A stretch of DNA of 46,111 nucleotides. Origin: Lindgomyces ingoldianus. Lineage: Eukaryota; Ascomycota; Dothideomycetes; Pleosporales; Lindgomycetaceae. The position numbers were made by a program, and so were the translations under genes. Below the pieces are notes generated by a model. That model was not told the DNA's origin and did no database searches. It was given only the letters and a program-made list of their open reading frames with translations. Of the stretch, positions 1 to 12,700 are shown in pieces (position 1 is the first letter of the stretch; every line of letters begins with the position of its first letter). Location: contig NW_022985172.1 of NCBI RefSeq assembly GCF_010093535.1, positions 922,766 through 968,876 of the forward strand, given 5' to 3'.

Positions 1-38
1 TTATTATATATAGATTTCCTTTTAAGCTTATAGCTATC

Positions 39-1152
39 ACGTACCTAACGGGTTAGCCGGCCACACGGGTTGGCCGGCCACTTATGCCAAGCCCCCACTA
101 AACTCTACCTATCTACATAATGCCTTAACAACAACACTAGATTAAATCTTCTAAAAAACGTTAGATATAGCTTGCTCTTTAGGCTTTTAAATAAAACTTA
201 AAACTCTTCTTACAACGCGCTGTAGCTATCTATAATGTCTCTTACACAACACTAAGCAATTAACGCGCTAGACAGCCTTTATAAGCAGAATGCTAGCTTA
301 AATTAAGAAATCTAACTAAGCTTAAAAAAAGGTAGTTGTTAAGTATATACTTAAGCTTATTACACGCAAATTTCTCTTTAAGCTTATAGCTATAGCTAAT
401 ATAGCTAATTCCTTGCCTACAGAGCGTAATCTATGCTAGGTTAGCTTAAACTAGCCTAGTATATAAGTTAAGCACTACTCTAAGTTTATAATAAAGTTTA
501 ATTATAAGTATAATTATAAAAGAGCGCTTTATAAAAATCTAAAGGTTATTTAGAGCTAGTTTTACCTAGTAGCTAACATAAAAGCTAAGTATAGTATCTA
601 AAATAAAAATAAGTATAACTTTAATAAGTTAAGCTTTATAATAGGCTAGATATTAACTAGAGCAGTTGTTACAGCTTTAGAGAGATAAGGACAGCTAAAG
701 GTAATATAGTAAAGTAATAAAAAGTAGACAATAGTTATCTAAGGCATTAATGTAATAAAGTAGGCTATAAGATTATAAAGCTTTAAGTAGTAAATAAGGC
801 TACTATATAACATAAATTACATAAAAGAAAGCAGATTTAGGTAAAAAAAACTTTAATAGTTAAAAATAAGGCTTATCTAACTGCTTTAAAGGAGTTTAGA
901 GCGCGTAGTAATAAAAAGAAGCTAAAGACACAAGTGTGCGCTAAAGAAGGTAAGCTAAGTTAAAGGTAATGTAGGCAGTGTAATTAAACTAGGCATAACT
1001 TGCGTATGTGTAAGTAAGTAGTAAAAGTAGACTCTAAATAATATCTTATGTTGTATTACTTTATATAGAGCTAAAGTAGGCTGTTTTGCAAGAGAATAGA
1101 GTGGTTTTAGTAGGGGCTTAGCAAAAGTAGCCGGCTAACCTGTTAGGTACGT
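39..1152 (+). mobile_element. Fot1/pogo-like DNA transposon, internally deleted and RIP-mutated
   Basis: The terminal inverted repeats begin ACGTACCTAAC on the left and end GTTAGGTACGT on the right. After the first 25 bases both ends share a second block (CCCCCACTAAA on the left, CCCCTACTAAA in the right-end complement). A TA follows the right end, as expected for the TA target duplication of this superfamily, but the base pair before the left end is TC, so that copy looks mutated. At about 1.1 kb it is too short for a full element, and the transposase reading jumps from the first catalytic region to the C-terminus, so the middle is missing. The first 38 bases of the window resemble an internal stretch of the same kind of element. 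The copia-like relic begins right at the right border. Confidence 0.8.
150..1045 (+). pseudogene. Fot1/pogo-type transposase remnant (DDE superfamily)
   Basis: Read through stops, the plus strand gives the usual order of a fungal Fot1/pogo transposase. There is a CENP-B-like N-terminal part with VKYILKL, then IAIANIANSL, then YNYKRALYK, AKYSI and YNFNKLSFIIG. The last corresponds to the YNFDE-type motif with the first catalytic Asp, which reads Asn here, as a G-to-A change would give. From about 750 on, the text matches the Lys-rich C-terminal tail and ends in a Cys-x2-Cys-x4-His-x4-Cys-like finger near 965-1015 (CRQC, then HNLRMCK). The second and third catalytic acidic regions are not seen. 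Many TAG/TAA codons interrupt the frame, so no active protein is possible. Confidence 0.75.
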
Positions 1153-1154
1153 TA

Positions 1155-4100
1155 CTAAAAGTAATTACATTATTAAACTTTTTAACTATTTTATATAGTT
1201 TACTAGTAAAAACACTCCTAGTTACTTTTTTACACTTAGTAGAATTCTAGTGTATAATGTTGCTTAGTATTTTAAAGTAGTTACTTTGCTTTATATAGTC
1301 TTTATTACTTAATATAATTAAAAATTCTAGTGATAATCTAAAGTTTTTATTCTTAGTAAATAATTTATTTATAAAAATAAATAGCTTTATATAGTCTAGT
1401 TATAGTAGCATAAAAGTAAGTTCTCTACTACTATTATTTATTTACTACTAGATGTATACATTAAGAGCTTTAATATCTTTATGTAAAGAATTTATAGTTT
1501 AGGTAGTAACTAAAAGATTAAATACTACCTCTAGTCAACACACTAAGGTAATATATACTTTTCTAGCCCTTCATATAACATGCTGTTGTGCAGCATCCTC
1601 TGCTGTAGCATTAATTATATAAAAGTCTTTTACTTAACTTTTTTAAATAAGAGTAACTTTATCTTATACTAGCTAAATTTTTCTTTTATTAAATTTAATA
1701 AGATAGTTGTTAGATAGTATAGTTTTACTTTTTATGTAAAGGTTTACCTTGTATAGTTTATTCTCTTCTCTTTATGTAAAGTTTTTTATTATAATGCTTA
1801 AAGTTTTATTTATCTATAAGCTAGTTATACTAAAGGTATGCTCTTCTTTATTGATAATTAAAAAGTAAGAGTTATATAAAAAGATGTGTATGTATAGCTT
1901 TTCTTTATAGTAGTTATAGTATATTTTAAACTAATATAAGCTTAATTCTACAGCTCTATATAAACGTTATATAACCTAGAAGATTATATTTAGTAGAAAG
2001 TTCTAGTGTATCTTCTTTAGTAGCTTTATATGCAGTGTGTATAGAAGCTTATCTATTAATTAAATATATGCTTATGTAATATTACATAGTTTAAAATACA
2101 TTTTATATATAGCTCTTAGGCTTACTTTTATAGCTAAAAGTAGTCTTTAGCTTATTCTTTAGATAGTTAGTAATTAGGTAAAAAAAAAAAAATTTATTTA
2201 AGTAGCTAGTAAACACTAGGTAGGATTTTTTATATAGTTAAGTTATTTTACTTTTTACTTCTTATATAAAGTAAAGGTTAACAATCTAACTTTTATACCT
2301 TATTAAGTTATATGCTATAACTTTAAAAGTGCTATTAGTAATTAAAGTGTCTATCTTTATATAGTCTAATTTTTTAAATAGTTTTTTAAGTATAGTAATT
2401 ACACTATTTATACAAAGCTTAATAAATAAGGCTTAATTATTTATTTTTTAAGTTAGAAATACCTAATCTAGACTTTATGCAGGTTTCCTTTACCTTCTAC
2501 TTTTTCTAGTATCTCTATCTTCCCTTTGCACTAGTGCAGCATTGCTGCCCTAGAGGGCTTATTTTATAATAGGCTTTAGTTCTGCCTCTATAGCATTCTT
2601 ATAGAGTTGTTCTCTCTTTCTCTTCTGCAAAGAATCTCTTTGTATAGAGGCTAGTTTATCTAGGTTTTTTATTATAAGTAAGTTATTTTCTTTCTTTTTT
2701 TTATAGTACAGTTTAACCTGCGTATATTAGAGCTTTAGTAGGCTATTTTTTCTTTTAATAATAATATCTCTTTTTTTAATCCTTTTAATCTTGTATAGGC
2801 TAGTCTAGCCTTTTTTCTCTCTCTATGCTATAATCTTTAAGCTAAAAAAAAGTTAAGAACTTTATATGTTATAAAGCTATTATAAGTGTTAATTATATAA
2901 TTAATGTTTACTTTTATATAGTCTTTTTAAAGTATTTTTATTTCCTTTTACATAGCGCTTGCTTATGTAATAATATTTAGTAATAGTAAAAAGTCTAAGT
3001 TAATTCTTAAGTATACTCTAAAGACTAGCAGTGTAGGTACTAGACTATACAGACTAGTATTATTATTATTTAGAGCCTTAACTACTATCTATAAAATAGC
3101 CTTATTCTTTATACAGTTACTTAGCTTAGTTTTTAAAATATTAAACACTTATTAAAGAGGTGTGTGTGTGTTTAACCTTTCTAACTACTTAATATGCTTT
3201 TATAAGCATCTACTTATAAGTAGCTTTAATAATTTTTACATAAGGTTAAAAATTCTCTAAGGTAAAGTTTATACTAAGGTTATGTATAATGTAGTCTAGA
3301 GGTTCTTAATAGGTGTTAATCTAGCACTTACATAGTGCATCCTAGGTATCTTTTGTAGACATAGATTTTAGAAATGTAGCAGCCTAAAATAATATGTCTG
3401 CATTAATAACAAGTAGAACATTCTTATTAGCAATTTATATAATGTTAATAATAGCTTTATAGTTAAAGTAAGTATTATTTTTAATTATAAACTTAAATCT
3501 TTATAGTGCCTAGTTATATAATTAGTAAAGGTAGTAAAACTTTTTAATCTTTTCTAACATAGCAGCATTAATGTTATAGCTAGCGCTAGTTAGCATCTTC
3601 TAAAGTCTCTTTATATAAGGGTGCCTAAACTAGTAGTAGAGGAAGTAGAGTTCTAATTTAGTAAAGAAAAACATAGATTCTTTCTTACTAACATTAAAAA
3701 AAGTGTCTTTATTTTTATATTATAAAGATAGTAGTTTTATCTTTATATATACTAATATTTAAAATGTAGTATATAACTAGACTAATTAGGTTCTAGATTT
3801 GTACTATACTAATTAATCTCTTTAGTGTCTAGCCTTTAAAGCTAATATCTATTTAGCTAAGTATTTAATTAATTTTTATATATAGGTTCTTTTATACATA
3901 CGCCTTAAGTTAAGACTTACTAATAGTAAAGATTTTTACTACACCTATGTTTTATAGTTTACCTTAGTATACTATATAGTATTAGTTGTTAAGAATAAAC
4001 TGGTTAGCATACTTCTTAGGTTTAATGCTGTAAATGTCTTCTTCTATTACATAGTGTAGGTAGGCAGTAGAGGTAAGGTAGTTAACAGCTTTTTTAGCAT

Positions 4101-4450
4101 TCTTAACCTTTTATTTTATTTTCTTTATATGATGCAAATTATCTTTTTCTTTAAAGTAACTTTTAAAGTCTTAGATGTACAAGGTAATAGCTTTATATAA
4201 TAAAGTCTTATTATATAAATCTTTATATAAGGTAATGTACTAGTTCTTTACTTATGTATAGTTATTATAAAGGTAGTTTAATAACTAATATTCTTTTTTA
4301 TAGTAGATAAAGCACTTCTTTATCTATGTGCAGTTATTTCTAGATTATAGCCTAAATCTAGATAAAGATCTTCTATATTATCCTCTTCTGCGTAGAGGGA
4401 AGCTTCTCTTTTATTATGTAGAGTTGTATTAGCAGTCTATGTAGTGCACA
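1155..4450 (-). pseudogene. Copia-like (Ty1) retrotransposon pol relic: integrase to RNase H
   Basis: The minus strand carries a heavily mutated polyprotein. Near 3270-3480 it reads an integrase-core signature: INADILF, AATFLKSMSTKDT, then EPLDYIIHN and INFTLENF. This resembles fungal copia-like integrases, where the equivalent text has DIVDTAT, AARFLKD, PPDYIVHD and TNF. Around 2470-2720 there is a Lys/Glu-rich stretch (REQLYKNAIEAELKPII) like the segment after the integrase core in that family. Near 1200-1265 it reads NIIH and NSTKCKKVTRSV, the conserved copia RNase H end. Integrase before RNase H is the copia order, and an RT should lie between about 1500 and 2450 but is too decayed to delimit. 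No LTRs were found. The relic stops at the Fot1-like element, which may have inserted into it. Confidence 0.6.
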
Positions 4451-5952
4451 TTAGGCAGTTTTTAGAGGTATTAGTTTACTTTTTAGTCTATAGTAATTTA
4501 AAGTAATGCTTATAAGTTACTAAATAAGGCTTTACATAAAAGCTTAATAGTAAACATAGCATATTCTAGTTCTAGTTATCCTTAACAGGCTTGTATAATA
4601 GCAGTGTGCAGTAGAACATTCTCTTGAAATTTTATTTCTTGTGCTTTTTATATAAGTGTAAGTTTATTAATTATTATTTTAAAAACTTTATATAAACTTT
4701 TATTAAAGTTTTTTTATTAGTATTATATAAAAGTTATTATTATCTAGTTAGTCTAGTACTAGCTATAGTTTATATTAGTGTTAAAGTAACTACTTAAAGT
4801 GTTATATAAATGCTTCTAGTTATGTTTAAATATTATGTTATGCCTATAGTACATATTTACATAACTTTCTAGAATATCTAGCTATTAACATAAATTAATA
4901 AAGATTCTTATTTTATCTATAAAAATATTAAATAGTTAACTTATAACTTATAGTTATTATTTTTTTATGCTTTTTAAAATTATATAATTTTATTAACTAA
5001 AAGTTTTTCTTTAGCAGTTTCTTTTTAGAGTAGAAGTTTATATAAGTTATAATGTAGTAAAGATTATATAGGTAGTATTAGTAGTGCATACACTGCAGCA
5101 GGCAGTAGTGTGTACAATTCAGGGTGCAGAGCAGGCGTTAGATAGAGTAGCATGTATTGTTTATACAGTAATTAGTGTAGTGCTAGCTAAGGTATAAAAG
5201 TAGGTAATGCTAGTACATTTAGTATTATTTACAGCATTATGTTTAGCCTACTTCTATATAGAGCCTTATATAGTAATAAAAATTATATATAAAGCTTTTT
5301 AAGCGTAATTGCCTTTTTTTATGCTATATTATATAGCTTTTAGGCTTAGGTACCTTTATTACTTAGCTATAGTATAATTTCTTTACTTTTTTAGCACTTA
5401 TATAAGCTTTCTTTTAAACACGTAGCTAAGTACTAAAAAGTCTTATAGTGTCTATCTTTTAAAAAATTTTATATATAAACTTAAAAAAGTAGCGCTTTTT
5501 TAAGTTATTATATATAAATTAGTAATTATATAACATATATATAATTAAATTTATAGGCTTATTAGAGCTTTTAACATGTTAATCTTATTATTCTAGTACT
5601 CTAGGCTAGTTTTATTTTATAGTGTTACCTCTAATATTTTTATGTCCTTTATAAGTTATTTATATAATAAAAAGTTTTTTTATTATTACATAGAGTTGTT
5701 AGTTACTAGTAGAATTTTATTATAGTAGTATAGTTAATTACTTTTCTAGTAGATTATATAGATACTACTGTTATTATCTAGCTGCTAGTTTATATAGCTT
5801 TATTATTTATCTTAGTGTGCGTCTTATACTATTTTTTTTTACTTTATATAGTAGCAGAGCTTGCTGTATAATGTAAAGAATTAATTTACTATTTTTAAGA
5901 ATAAGTAATAAAACAAAGTACCTTATAAGGTGTAAGTACTTTATTCTTACTT
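4451..5952. other. AT-rich RIP-type DNA, no gene recognised
   Basis: This stretch is dominated by TA and lacks open frames. It may contain the gag or protease part and the missing right LTR of the copia-like relic to its left, but no motif could be read. A slightly less mutated patch at about 5080-5160 (with AGGCAGTAGTGTG and CAGAGCAGGCG) stands out from its surroundings but was not identified. Confidence 0.4.
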
Positions 5953-6048
5953 TTACTAATTTATAGTTAATTAAATTTACTAATTTATAGTTAATTAAAT
6001 TTACTAATTTATAGTTAATTAAATTTACTAATTTATAGTTAATTAAAT
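5953..6048. repeat. Tandem repeat, four identical 24-bp units
   Basis: Four exact head-to-tail copies of a 24-bp unit start at 5953, 5977, 6001 and 6025. The unit begins TTACTAATTTATAG and ends TTAATTAAAT. Identity between units in an otherwise heavily mutated region suggests recent slippage or unequal exchange. There are no spacers, so this is a plain minisatellite. Confidence 0.95.
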
Positions 6049-6231
6049 TAACTACTAATTAGTGTTAAATAAGCTCTTTTAGCTAGCTACTTATAGTATA
6101 AGCACTTAAGTAGTAAAAGTAAGAGTAGTGTATAGTGTGCACAGCGTACAAAGTAGGTAAGGTGGGGGCAACATGTTTCTAGTTCTATTGCTCTGTCTTT
6201 TCCTCTGTACAGAAGAAAAGGGGAATATCTA

Positions 6232-6247
6232 GATGATGATGATGATG
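6232..6247. repeat. (GAT)5 microsatellite, possible LINE 3' tail
   Basis: Five GAT units lie where the 3' end of the minus-strand LINE is expected. Many LINEs end in a short simple repeat instead of poly(A). The surrounding 6150-6330 is visibly less AT-rich than its neighbours. No target-site duplication could be established. Confidence 0.5.
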
Positions 6248-6499
6248 TCTTTATTACGCCCGGCTCTAGCCTAGAGGGCACTAGTGCGTTATTACCTAAG
6301 CGCTTCCTTAGTAATGGCTTAACTCCTTGTAGCCCTTACATGCCTCCTGCTCTGCTATCTAGCGTAGTTGTTACATATCCTCTTAATTATAATTTATAGT
6401 AAGTGTTTTTAAAGTCTTTTTTTTAAGTGTTTAAAGTCTTTTTATTAGCAAGTAAAGTAAAGCCTACTATTATATAAAGTTAGTATTAAGCGTCTTTTT

Positions 6500-9375
6500 T
6501 TTACTATTATCTTTATAGTTCTAGGTTTCTATCTTCTTTCTTACTCTAGGTAGCCTATTGCTATTAGGTACCTAACTATTATCTTTACTATGTTAATGTC
6601 TAGCAACTATTCTGCTAGGTCTGCTAGTGCCTTTTTTTTTAGAAAGAAGAGAATGTTTTTTTTTAGTCTTTATTTACTAAAGCATTTATATTTAAAGTGT
6701 GTCTTATTTATAGTATTAAAAAAAAGTGCTAAATAGTTTTTTCTACTTAACTATATATGCATATGTTTAAGTCTACAGCTTTTATTTAGTATAAGTATAT
6801 GTTTAGCTATGTTATTTTAGTTTATAATTATACTAGTATCTTTACTTCTTACTAGGTTAAAGTATTATAAAGCTTTTTAGTATATTTTTTTAGTAAAGCT
6901 ATGTTTATCTTACACAAGTATTTTTTTACTTTTATTAGTAAGTTTTTTTATTTATTTCTAGTTTCTTACTATAGTCCTAGTTACTATTAACCTTGCTTAG
7001 TAAAAGGGTCTAGTTAGCACACTACTATTTACTATAGCTTTTTTTACTGCTTTTTTAGCCTTTTTTACTAAATTATTACTTTTTACTAGGCACTATACTA
7101 TATATATAGAGCACTGCCTTTTTTTTAGTGCTTAAGTTGCATTATAGATTTATTTAATACTTGCTTAGCTAGACTAATTCTATAGTTAGTGTATTACCTA
7201 TATAGCTGCTTAGCTGCTAGTAAGAATAATAACCTAGTCTACTATCTAGCATATTAGAAGGGAGGTTAGCGCTGCTGCTATTACTACTAGCTTTGCTATA
7301 TAAGAGTTTTACTCTGTCCTAAGTTTTAAAGTAAAAAATAAAGTAGTAGCTTAAGTAAGCGCTTCTTTTTACATGTTATCTATTACTCTTTCTATTCTTA
7401 CTATACTAAGCTAGACAGATGCGCTTATTATAATTTTAATACTATTACACTAGTTAGCTAGTGTTATAGCCTTTACTTAGTCTAGTTTAATTATTACTAA
7501 AATGTAATAGTTTTATAGCTATATACTATATAGATTAATTATTTTTATTTAGTTAGTATTAAGCTTTTTTAGCTATTTTATAATCTTCTATAGTAGTAAT
7601 TAAAACTGTTAAAAGCCTATAATATAAAATTTTAACATAGAGTTTGTTTTTAGTAGTGTGTAGACATTAATCTATATTTTAATAGCCTTTACTATGTAGC
7701 GTTTATGCACTATCTGTAGACCTACTTCTGCCTCTGCTATAGCTGCAGTAACTGTCTAGAAGCAGCCTATAATAGCTTAAGCTTTTATTTTTTATATTTT
7801 ATTTATTACTTTTATTAAAATTATGCTGCACATGTGCATTTATACACTTAATGTGTAGTCTACTACTAGTGCTACTGTTAACTTAAAAAGCTGCTAGGCT
7901 GTAGCAAGAGAGACTATCTATAACTGCCTTAGCGCTAGGGCTGCTCTTAGGCCCCTTGCTGCTGCTCTTACTATGTGCTGCTTATATCTTAGCTCTATAT
8001 TTATAATAACACCTAGAATTTTAGCTTTTATTATTAGTTTAACTAGCTATTTTTTAACACTTACTAGTTTTATACTTATTTTACCTTTATTTTTTATAAA
8101 GTATATTAGAGTAGTTATATTTTTTTTAAAAGTTACTTTACTTTTTTTTTTACTTTATTACTTTTTTAATAATGTTTTAGAGTTTTACATAATTTTTTTT
8201 AGCTAAAGGTTTTATTACCTAAGCGTTATAGTTATTTATAAAAGTAAATAAACTACTATAAGCATTAATCTAGTGTTAAACTAGATTAGTGTTAAAAAAA
8301 AGAAATAAAATTAGAAAAAAAAAATCTTTATAGAAGCCTTACCTAGGGTAGTAGTTTTTTCTTAGATGTGTAGCTGTTAACTATAATAGTTGCTGTATAA
8401 TTAGAGCAAAAGGCGTCTATCTATTGTACTAGGCCTAGTAGTATCCCTCTAGCATAGAGCCTCTAGGTTAGCCTGTCTTTATATACTCTATTGTATGCCT
8501 TTTTTACATTAAAGCTTACTAGACTTAGCACTCTTTTAGATTTTTATATGTTATAAATGTGTTTTTATAATATTAATAGCACTTATTTTACTAATTACTA
8601 TTTTCTTCTACTAAAGTAGTTTATAAAAAGTAACTTATATATTTTTATTATATATAAAATTTTTTTTACTATAATAGCTTTAAAGATTTTACTAAGAGTT
8701 AATAGTAAAAAAATAAGTCTTTATAACTTTACTACTTTATAGTTGCTTTTTTTTAGCTTTTTAAGTAAGATAATTTAAGCATTTCTTTACTATACTAGAA
8801 TAACCCTCTTTTCTAGTATTGTTTAAAATAAAAGTAGGATTCTCTTTTTTACAACTAGCTATAGCTGCTTCTATACTATAACTAAAAGCCTATTATTGCC
8901 TAGTGCCTTCCACAGCTTAGCTGCAAACAGATAGCATTCTATTTTGTCTATAGTTAAGTTAGGCATGCTAACTAGGCTATGTTACTAGCGTTTACTCTTA
9001 TTCTTAATAGTGTCTAAAAGTAGTAAAAAGAATAACTATAGTAACTTATTTACTATCTTTAGATTTTTTTTTTTTGCTTAATTTATTAGTTCTTTTTAAA
9101 AGAAGTATTTTATTAAATGTTATAGCACTATTTAGCTTAAAGTATTTTATAGCTTTCTAAATGTTAGCATTATCTACTAAAAAGTTCTTCTAGTAGGTTC
9201 TATGCTGCTGCTTTGTTGCGTTGTAAAATTTCTTTACTACTACTTTTACTTATTATTTTATCTTTATACTTATCTTTTTTACTTACTATTCTACTTTTAC
9301 TTTATTTCTTTAGTGTATATATACTCTTTATAACTGTGTAAGGTCTATAGTCTACTATCTTTTTACATATAGTAA
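6500..9375 (-). pseudogene. LINE ORF2, 3' part: reverse transcriptase and RNase H
   Basis: At about 8515-8350 the minus strand reads FNVKKAYNRVYKDRL, then RGILLGLVQ, IDAFCSNYTATIIVNSY and a Leu-Pro-x-V-R-L end. This corresponds to the RT palm motif of Tad-type LINEs (FDVKGAYNGV..., RWIDAFCS...TATI, LPQAGLPQG). The palm Asp reads Asn. At about 7300-7000 it reads SSxAAIxVIH, IKxIYNATxALKKRQCSIYI and KKAKKAVKKAI, which match the second half of a LINE RNase H (D-S-Q-A-A-I, then L..RG..V...W.P.H.G). Near 6520-6580 YLIAIGYLE resembles the usual C-terminal IATGRL text. Stops are frequent. The 77-codon open stretch at 7973-8206 on the other strand is a chance product of AT-rich DNA. Confidence 0.7.
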
Positions 9376-9380
9376 GAGCC

Positions 9381-9698
9381 TGTCACGATTATGCACGAGT
9401 AAGGTTATAGAGCTTCACGGAGGTCTAGTTTAATTACTACGTGAGGTATTATAGTAGGTATAAGACGTTGTGTAAGGAACAAGAAGGTTTAGAAGGAAGT
9501 TAGTAATTAAATACTTAGCTTAAAAGTCTAAGCACTTTAGGTATAAATTAAGCCTATTCTAAGTTTAGTTAGTGTTAAGGCAGTTTATGCTTAAGTTTAT
9601 GTCTATGTTGTATTATATTTATGTTAGACGTGCACTAATAATACTCTAGTACGCGTCTAATACAGTTATGTCTAGGATCTAGGGAGGATACTGTGACA
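9381..9698 (-). repeat. 3' LTR of gypsy copy A
   Basis: This 318-bp LTR is the same length as the other three LTRs in the window. The outer edge (from 9381) keeps CG and CA pairs such as TGTCACGATTATGCACGAG, while the inner edge near 9680 reads TCTAGGATCTAGGG where a less mutated LTR has TCTGGGATCTGGGG. The mutation load therefore rises inwards. Confidence 0.9.
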
Positions 9699-9701
9699 GT
9701 A

Positions 9702-12700
9702 CCCCCCCTCTTATTAGAAAGGGAATTCTTTACATTAGTAGTTCTAGCATTAGGTTGTCTTTGTTAGGGTACAGGTTTAGTTTAGATAGGTATTAAGCGT
9801 AGAATTAAGTTACTGTAGAGTTCTTTTACAAGGCTTTTGTAGGTTCCTATAATAGTTTGTTATATCTAGTTTATTTTATAAAGTATTTATAAGTATATTT
9901 TTTCTTATTAAACTAGATCTATTTAACATCTTTTATAACATATTCTAGTTTGTTATTTATAATAATAGGTTTAAGTAGTAGGTTTAGCTGTTTAGGTAGA
10001 TAGTTAGATTTAAGGGCTACTTAGCGCAGCAATAATATGTAGAACACAGGGTGTATCTTTATGCTGTTAGGTAGGATTAATTAGTAAGCATGTAATAAAA
10101 CTATATAGGCTACTGTAAAGAGGCTAAAGTTCTTTTAATTAAGTTTCTTTAATTATTAGTTTATTTAGATATTTCTAGTGTCTAGCTAGACCTTCTTGCT
10201 AGCTGCATACACAGGGGCAAAGGTTTAAGATTAGTTTATGTACTCTTATTAAAAAGCTTAAGCCTATATAAGCTTTTTATAAACATATTTAGATATGTTT
10301 TAGATTTTATTAATAAGTTTATTTACATCTATTACTTATATAAATTAATAAGTTAGTTAGGGGGTATTTATAAGTAGTTTAAATTTTATTTAGGGGTAGT
10401 ATCTATAGTTTACTAAGAATAAGGATACTTATGTTAATTTAGATGTTATGTTATTAGCTTTAAACTATGCTATAGCTAACTATTTTACCTAGTTATCCTA
10501 CTAGTAGTTTATGTATACTTATAGGACTTATTTTATTATAGCATTTATGTTCTTAGTCTAGCTGTTAGTCTCTAGGTAAAAAGCTGTAGATAGATAGAGG
10601 ATAATTTAGAGCTGTTTATAGAGTTTATTCTAGAAGGCTAAGACAAACTGTGTACCTCTGTCTAATATAATTATGTTAGGCAGGCTATAGTAAACCTATA
10701 CATATTAGTAGAATAACTAGGCTATATTAGGGGCAGTTATAGAGGAATATAGTATTAAGTGTTAATACTTAGTTAAGTAATTAACAACTACTATAATATT
10801 TATATACCCTTTAGATAAAGGTAGGTCTATAATAAAATTAATTAATATGTCTTTTTAAGCTTATTTAAAGATTAGAAGTAGTTTAAGTAGGCTATTATAC
10901 CTTTTTTAAAAGGCCTTTACTTTACAGCAAGTATAGCAACATAATACATATTAGCGTACAGTATAGAACATGCGGGGCTAGTAGTACTCTCTCTGTAGTA
11001 GGTTAAGAGTCTTTCCTTTGCCTAGGTGTCCTCTAATAGGCAAGTTATGTATAATTTAGAGTAGTTTAATTTTTAGTTTATTAAAATTAAGAATTATAAG
11101 TTAGTTATAGTAATATAACTTACTATTTTAGTTTTTATAGTTAGCTAGTGTTACCTTCTTTAACTAACTAGCGCTGTTTTAGAGCAGGTTTAAAGTTTTT
11201 TAAATAAATTTATTATTTAGATACTTATTAGTAATAATTTAATTAATTATCTAATCTATTTTATTTAAGTTAAGGTCTAAAAATAGCTTAAGTTAAAGTA
11301 AAGTTTAGTGTTAAGCCTTTTACACTTTTTTTTAAGCAGGGATGTTTTAGAATTGCTTTATAAAGGCATCTAGTTTTTTTCTGTCTTAACTAAAATAATA
11401 AGTAATCTTAAAATTAAAATAAAATAAGTATTTAAACTAATAAGCTTATTAGTAGCTAAGTTGTTTTATAGTTACAAAGTACTATAAGTTCTTATAGTTA
11501 GATAAGACCTGTATTAGATGCGCTGCACTTTCTAGTTTAGGTTGCTATTATTTAAAGTAGTGTACTATAGTAAGTAATTCTTTATTATAGATCTTATAAT
11601 TGCCTTCTATAGGACTTATTCTTTTTAAGAAGTATATAATAGGCCTAATAGTCCTATCTAGCTTAGTCTAGAAAAGAACTCCTACTACTACATAGTCTAA
11701 GGCATTAGCTTCTACAAGTATTAGTAGTTTAAAGTTAAAGTAGTAAAGTATTAAAGCTTTAGTAAAGGCTTTTTTTAGCTAGTTAAAAAACTGTTAGTAA
11801 TTTAAGTTAAAGTTAAATTAAACCCTTTTCTTAGTAAATGTAATTATAAGGCTTACTAGCTATAAAAAGTTATTAATAAATTATTAGTAAAAGTTAGTAA
11901 ATTTTATAAAGGCTTAAACATTTTTTATGTCCTTTAGGTATTGCTAATCTAGCATAGTCTAAACCTTAATAGGGTCTATTTAGATGCTATCTATAAAGAT
12001 TACATATCTTAAATATGTAACCTTTAATTAGTAAAACTTACATTTGTCTATATTAAGTTGTAGACCTGCTTTTTCTATAGCCTTTAGCACTAGGCGTACA
12101 TGCTGTTTGTGCTCTAAAAGGCTATTACTATAGATTAGAATATTATTAATATACATAGTGCAGAACATGTCTAGGTAGGGTTAGAGTAAGTTATTTATAA
12201 AATGTTAAAAAGTACTAGGCGTGTTAGCTAAGCTAAAGAGCATTACTAGGTACTTAAATAGTCTATATTAGGTCTAAAACACTATTAGCTACTTATTACC
12301 TTTTGCTATCTTTAGCTTGTTAAAGGCAGTAATAATATTTAACTTTATAAAATACTTTACTTTACTTAGTTAGCTTAAGGTTTCTTATAAAAAAGAAATT
12401 AAGTATTAGTTTTTAATAGTAATAGTGTTTAGTTTTTAGTAGTTAATATAGAATTAAAGCCTACCTCTAAGTTTCTTTATAAATAGTATAAGTAACACTA
12501 CTAGTAAAAAGCTAGCTTAAATAAACCCTTTTTTTAAGTTTTTATTAAAGTATTTTTAAAGCACTTTTAATTTATTTAGTAACATTCTATATAGTAGCCT
12601 ATAACTAGGTTGTTTACTAGGCTTAAAAGTTATTTAATAATTATACAGACATTATATTAAAAGCTTATTAGACTTATCTTAAAAAAATATATATAATAAG

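Noticed and set aside
5953..6048. CRISPR-like array
   Set aside because: The 24-bp units are contiguous with no spacers, and the genome type is fungal.
6087..6281. 64-codon open frame on the minus strand
   Set aside because: It contains the (GAT)n microsatellite as a Ser run and sits in the probable LINE 3' untranslated region.
7973..8206. 77-codon open frame, very hydrophobic (Ile/Leu/Phe)
   Set aside because: It lies antisense to LINE RT sequence. Poly-hydrophobic translations are typical of AT-rich DNA, and no start context or homology is seen.
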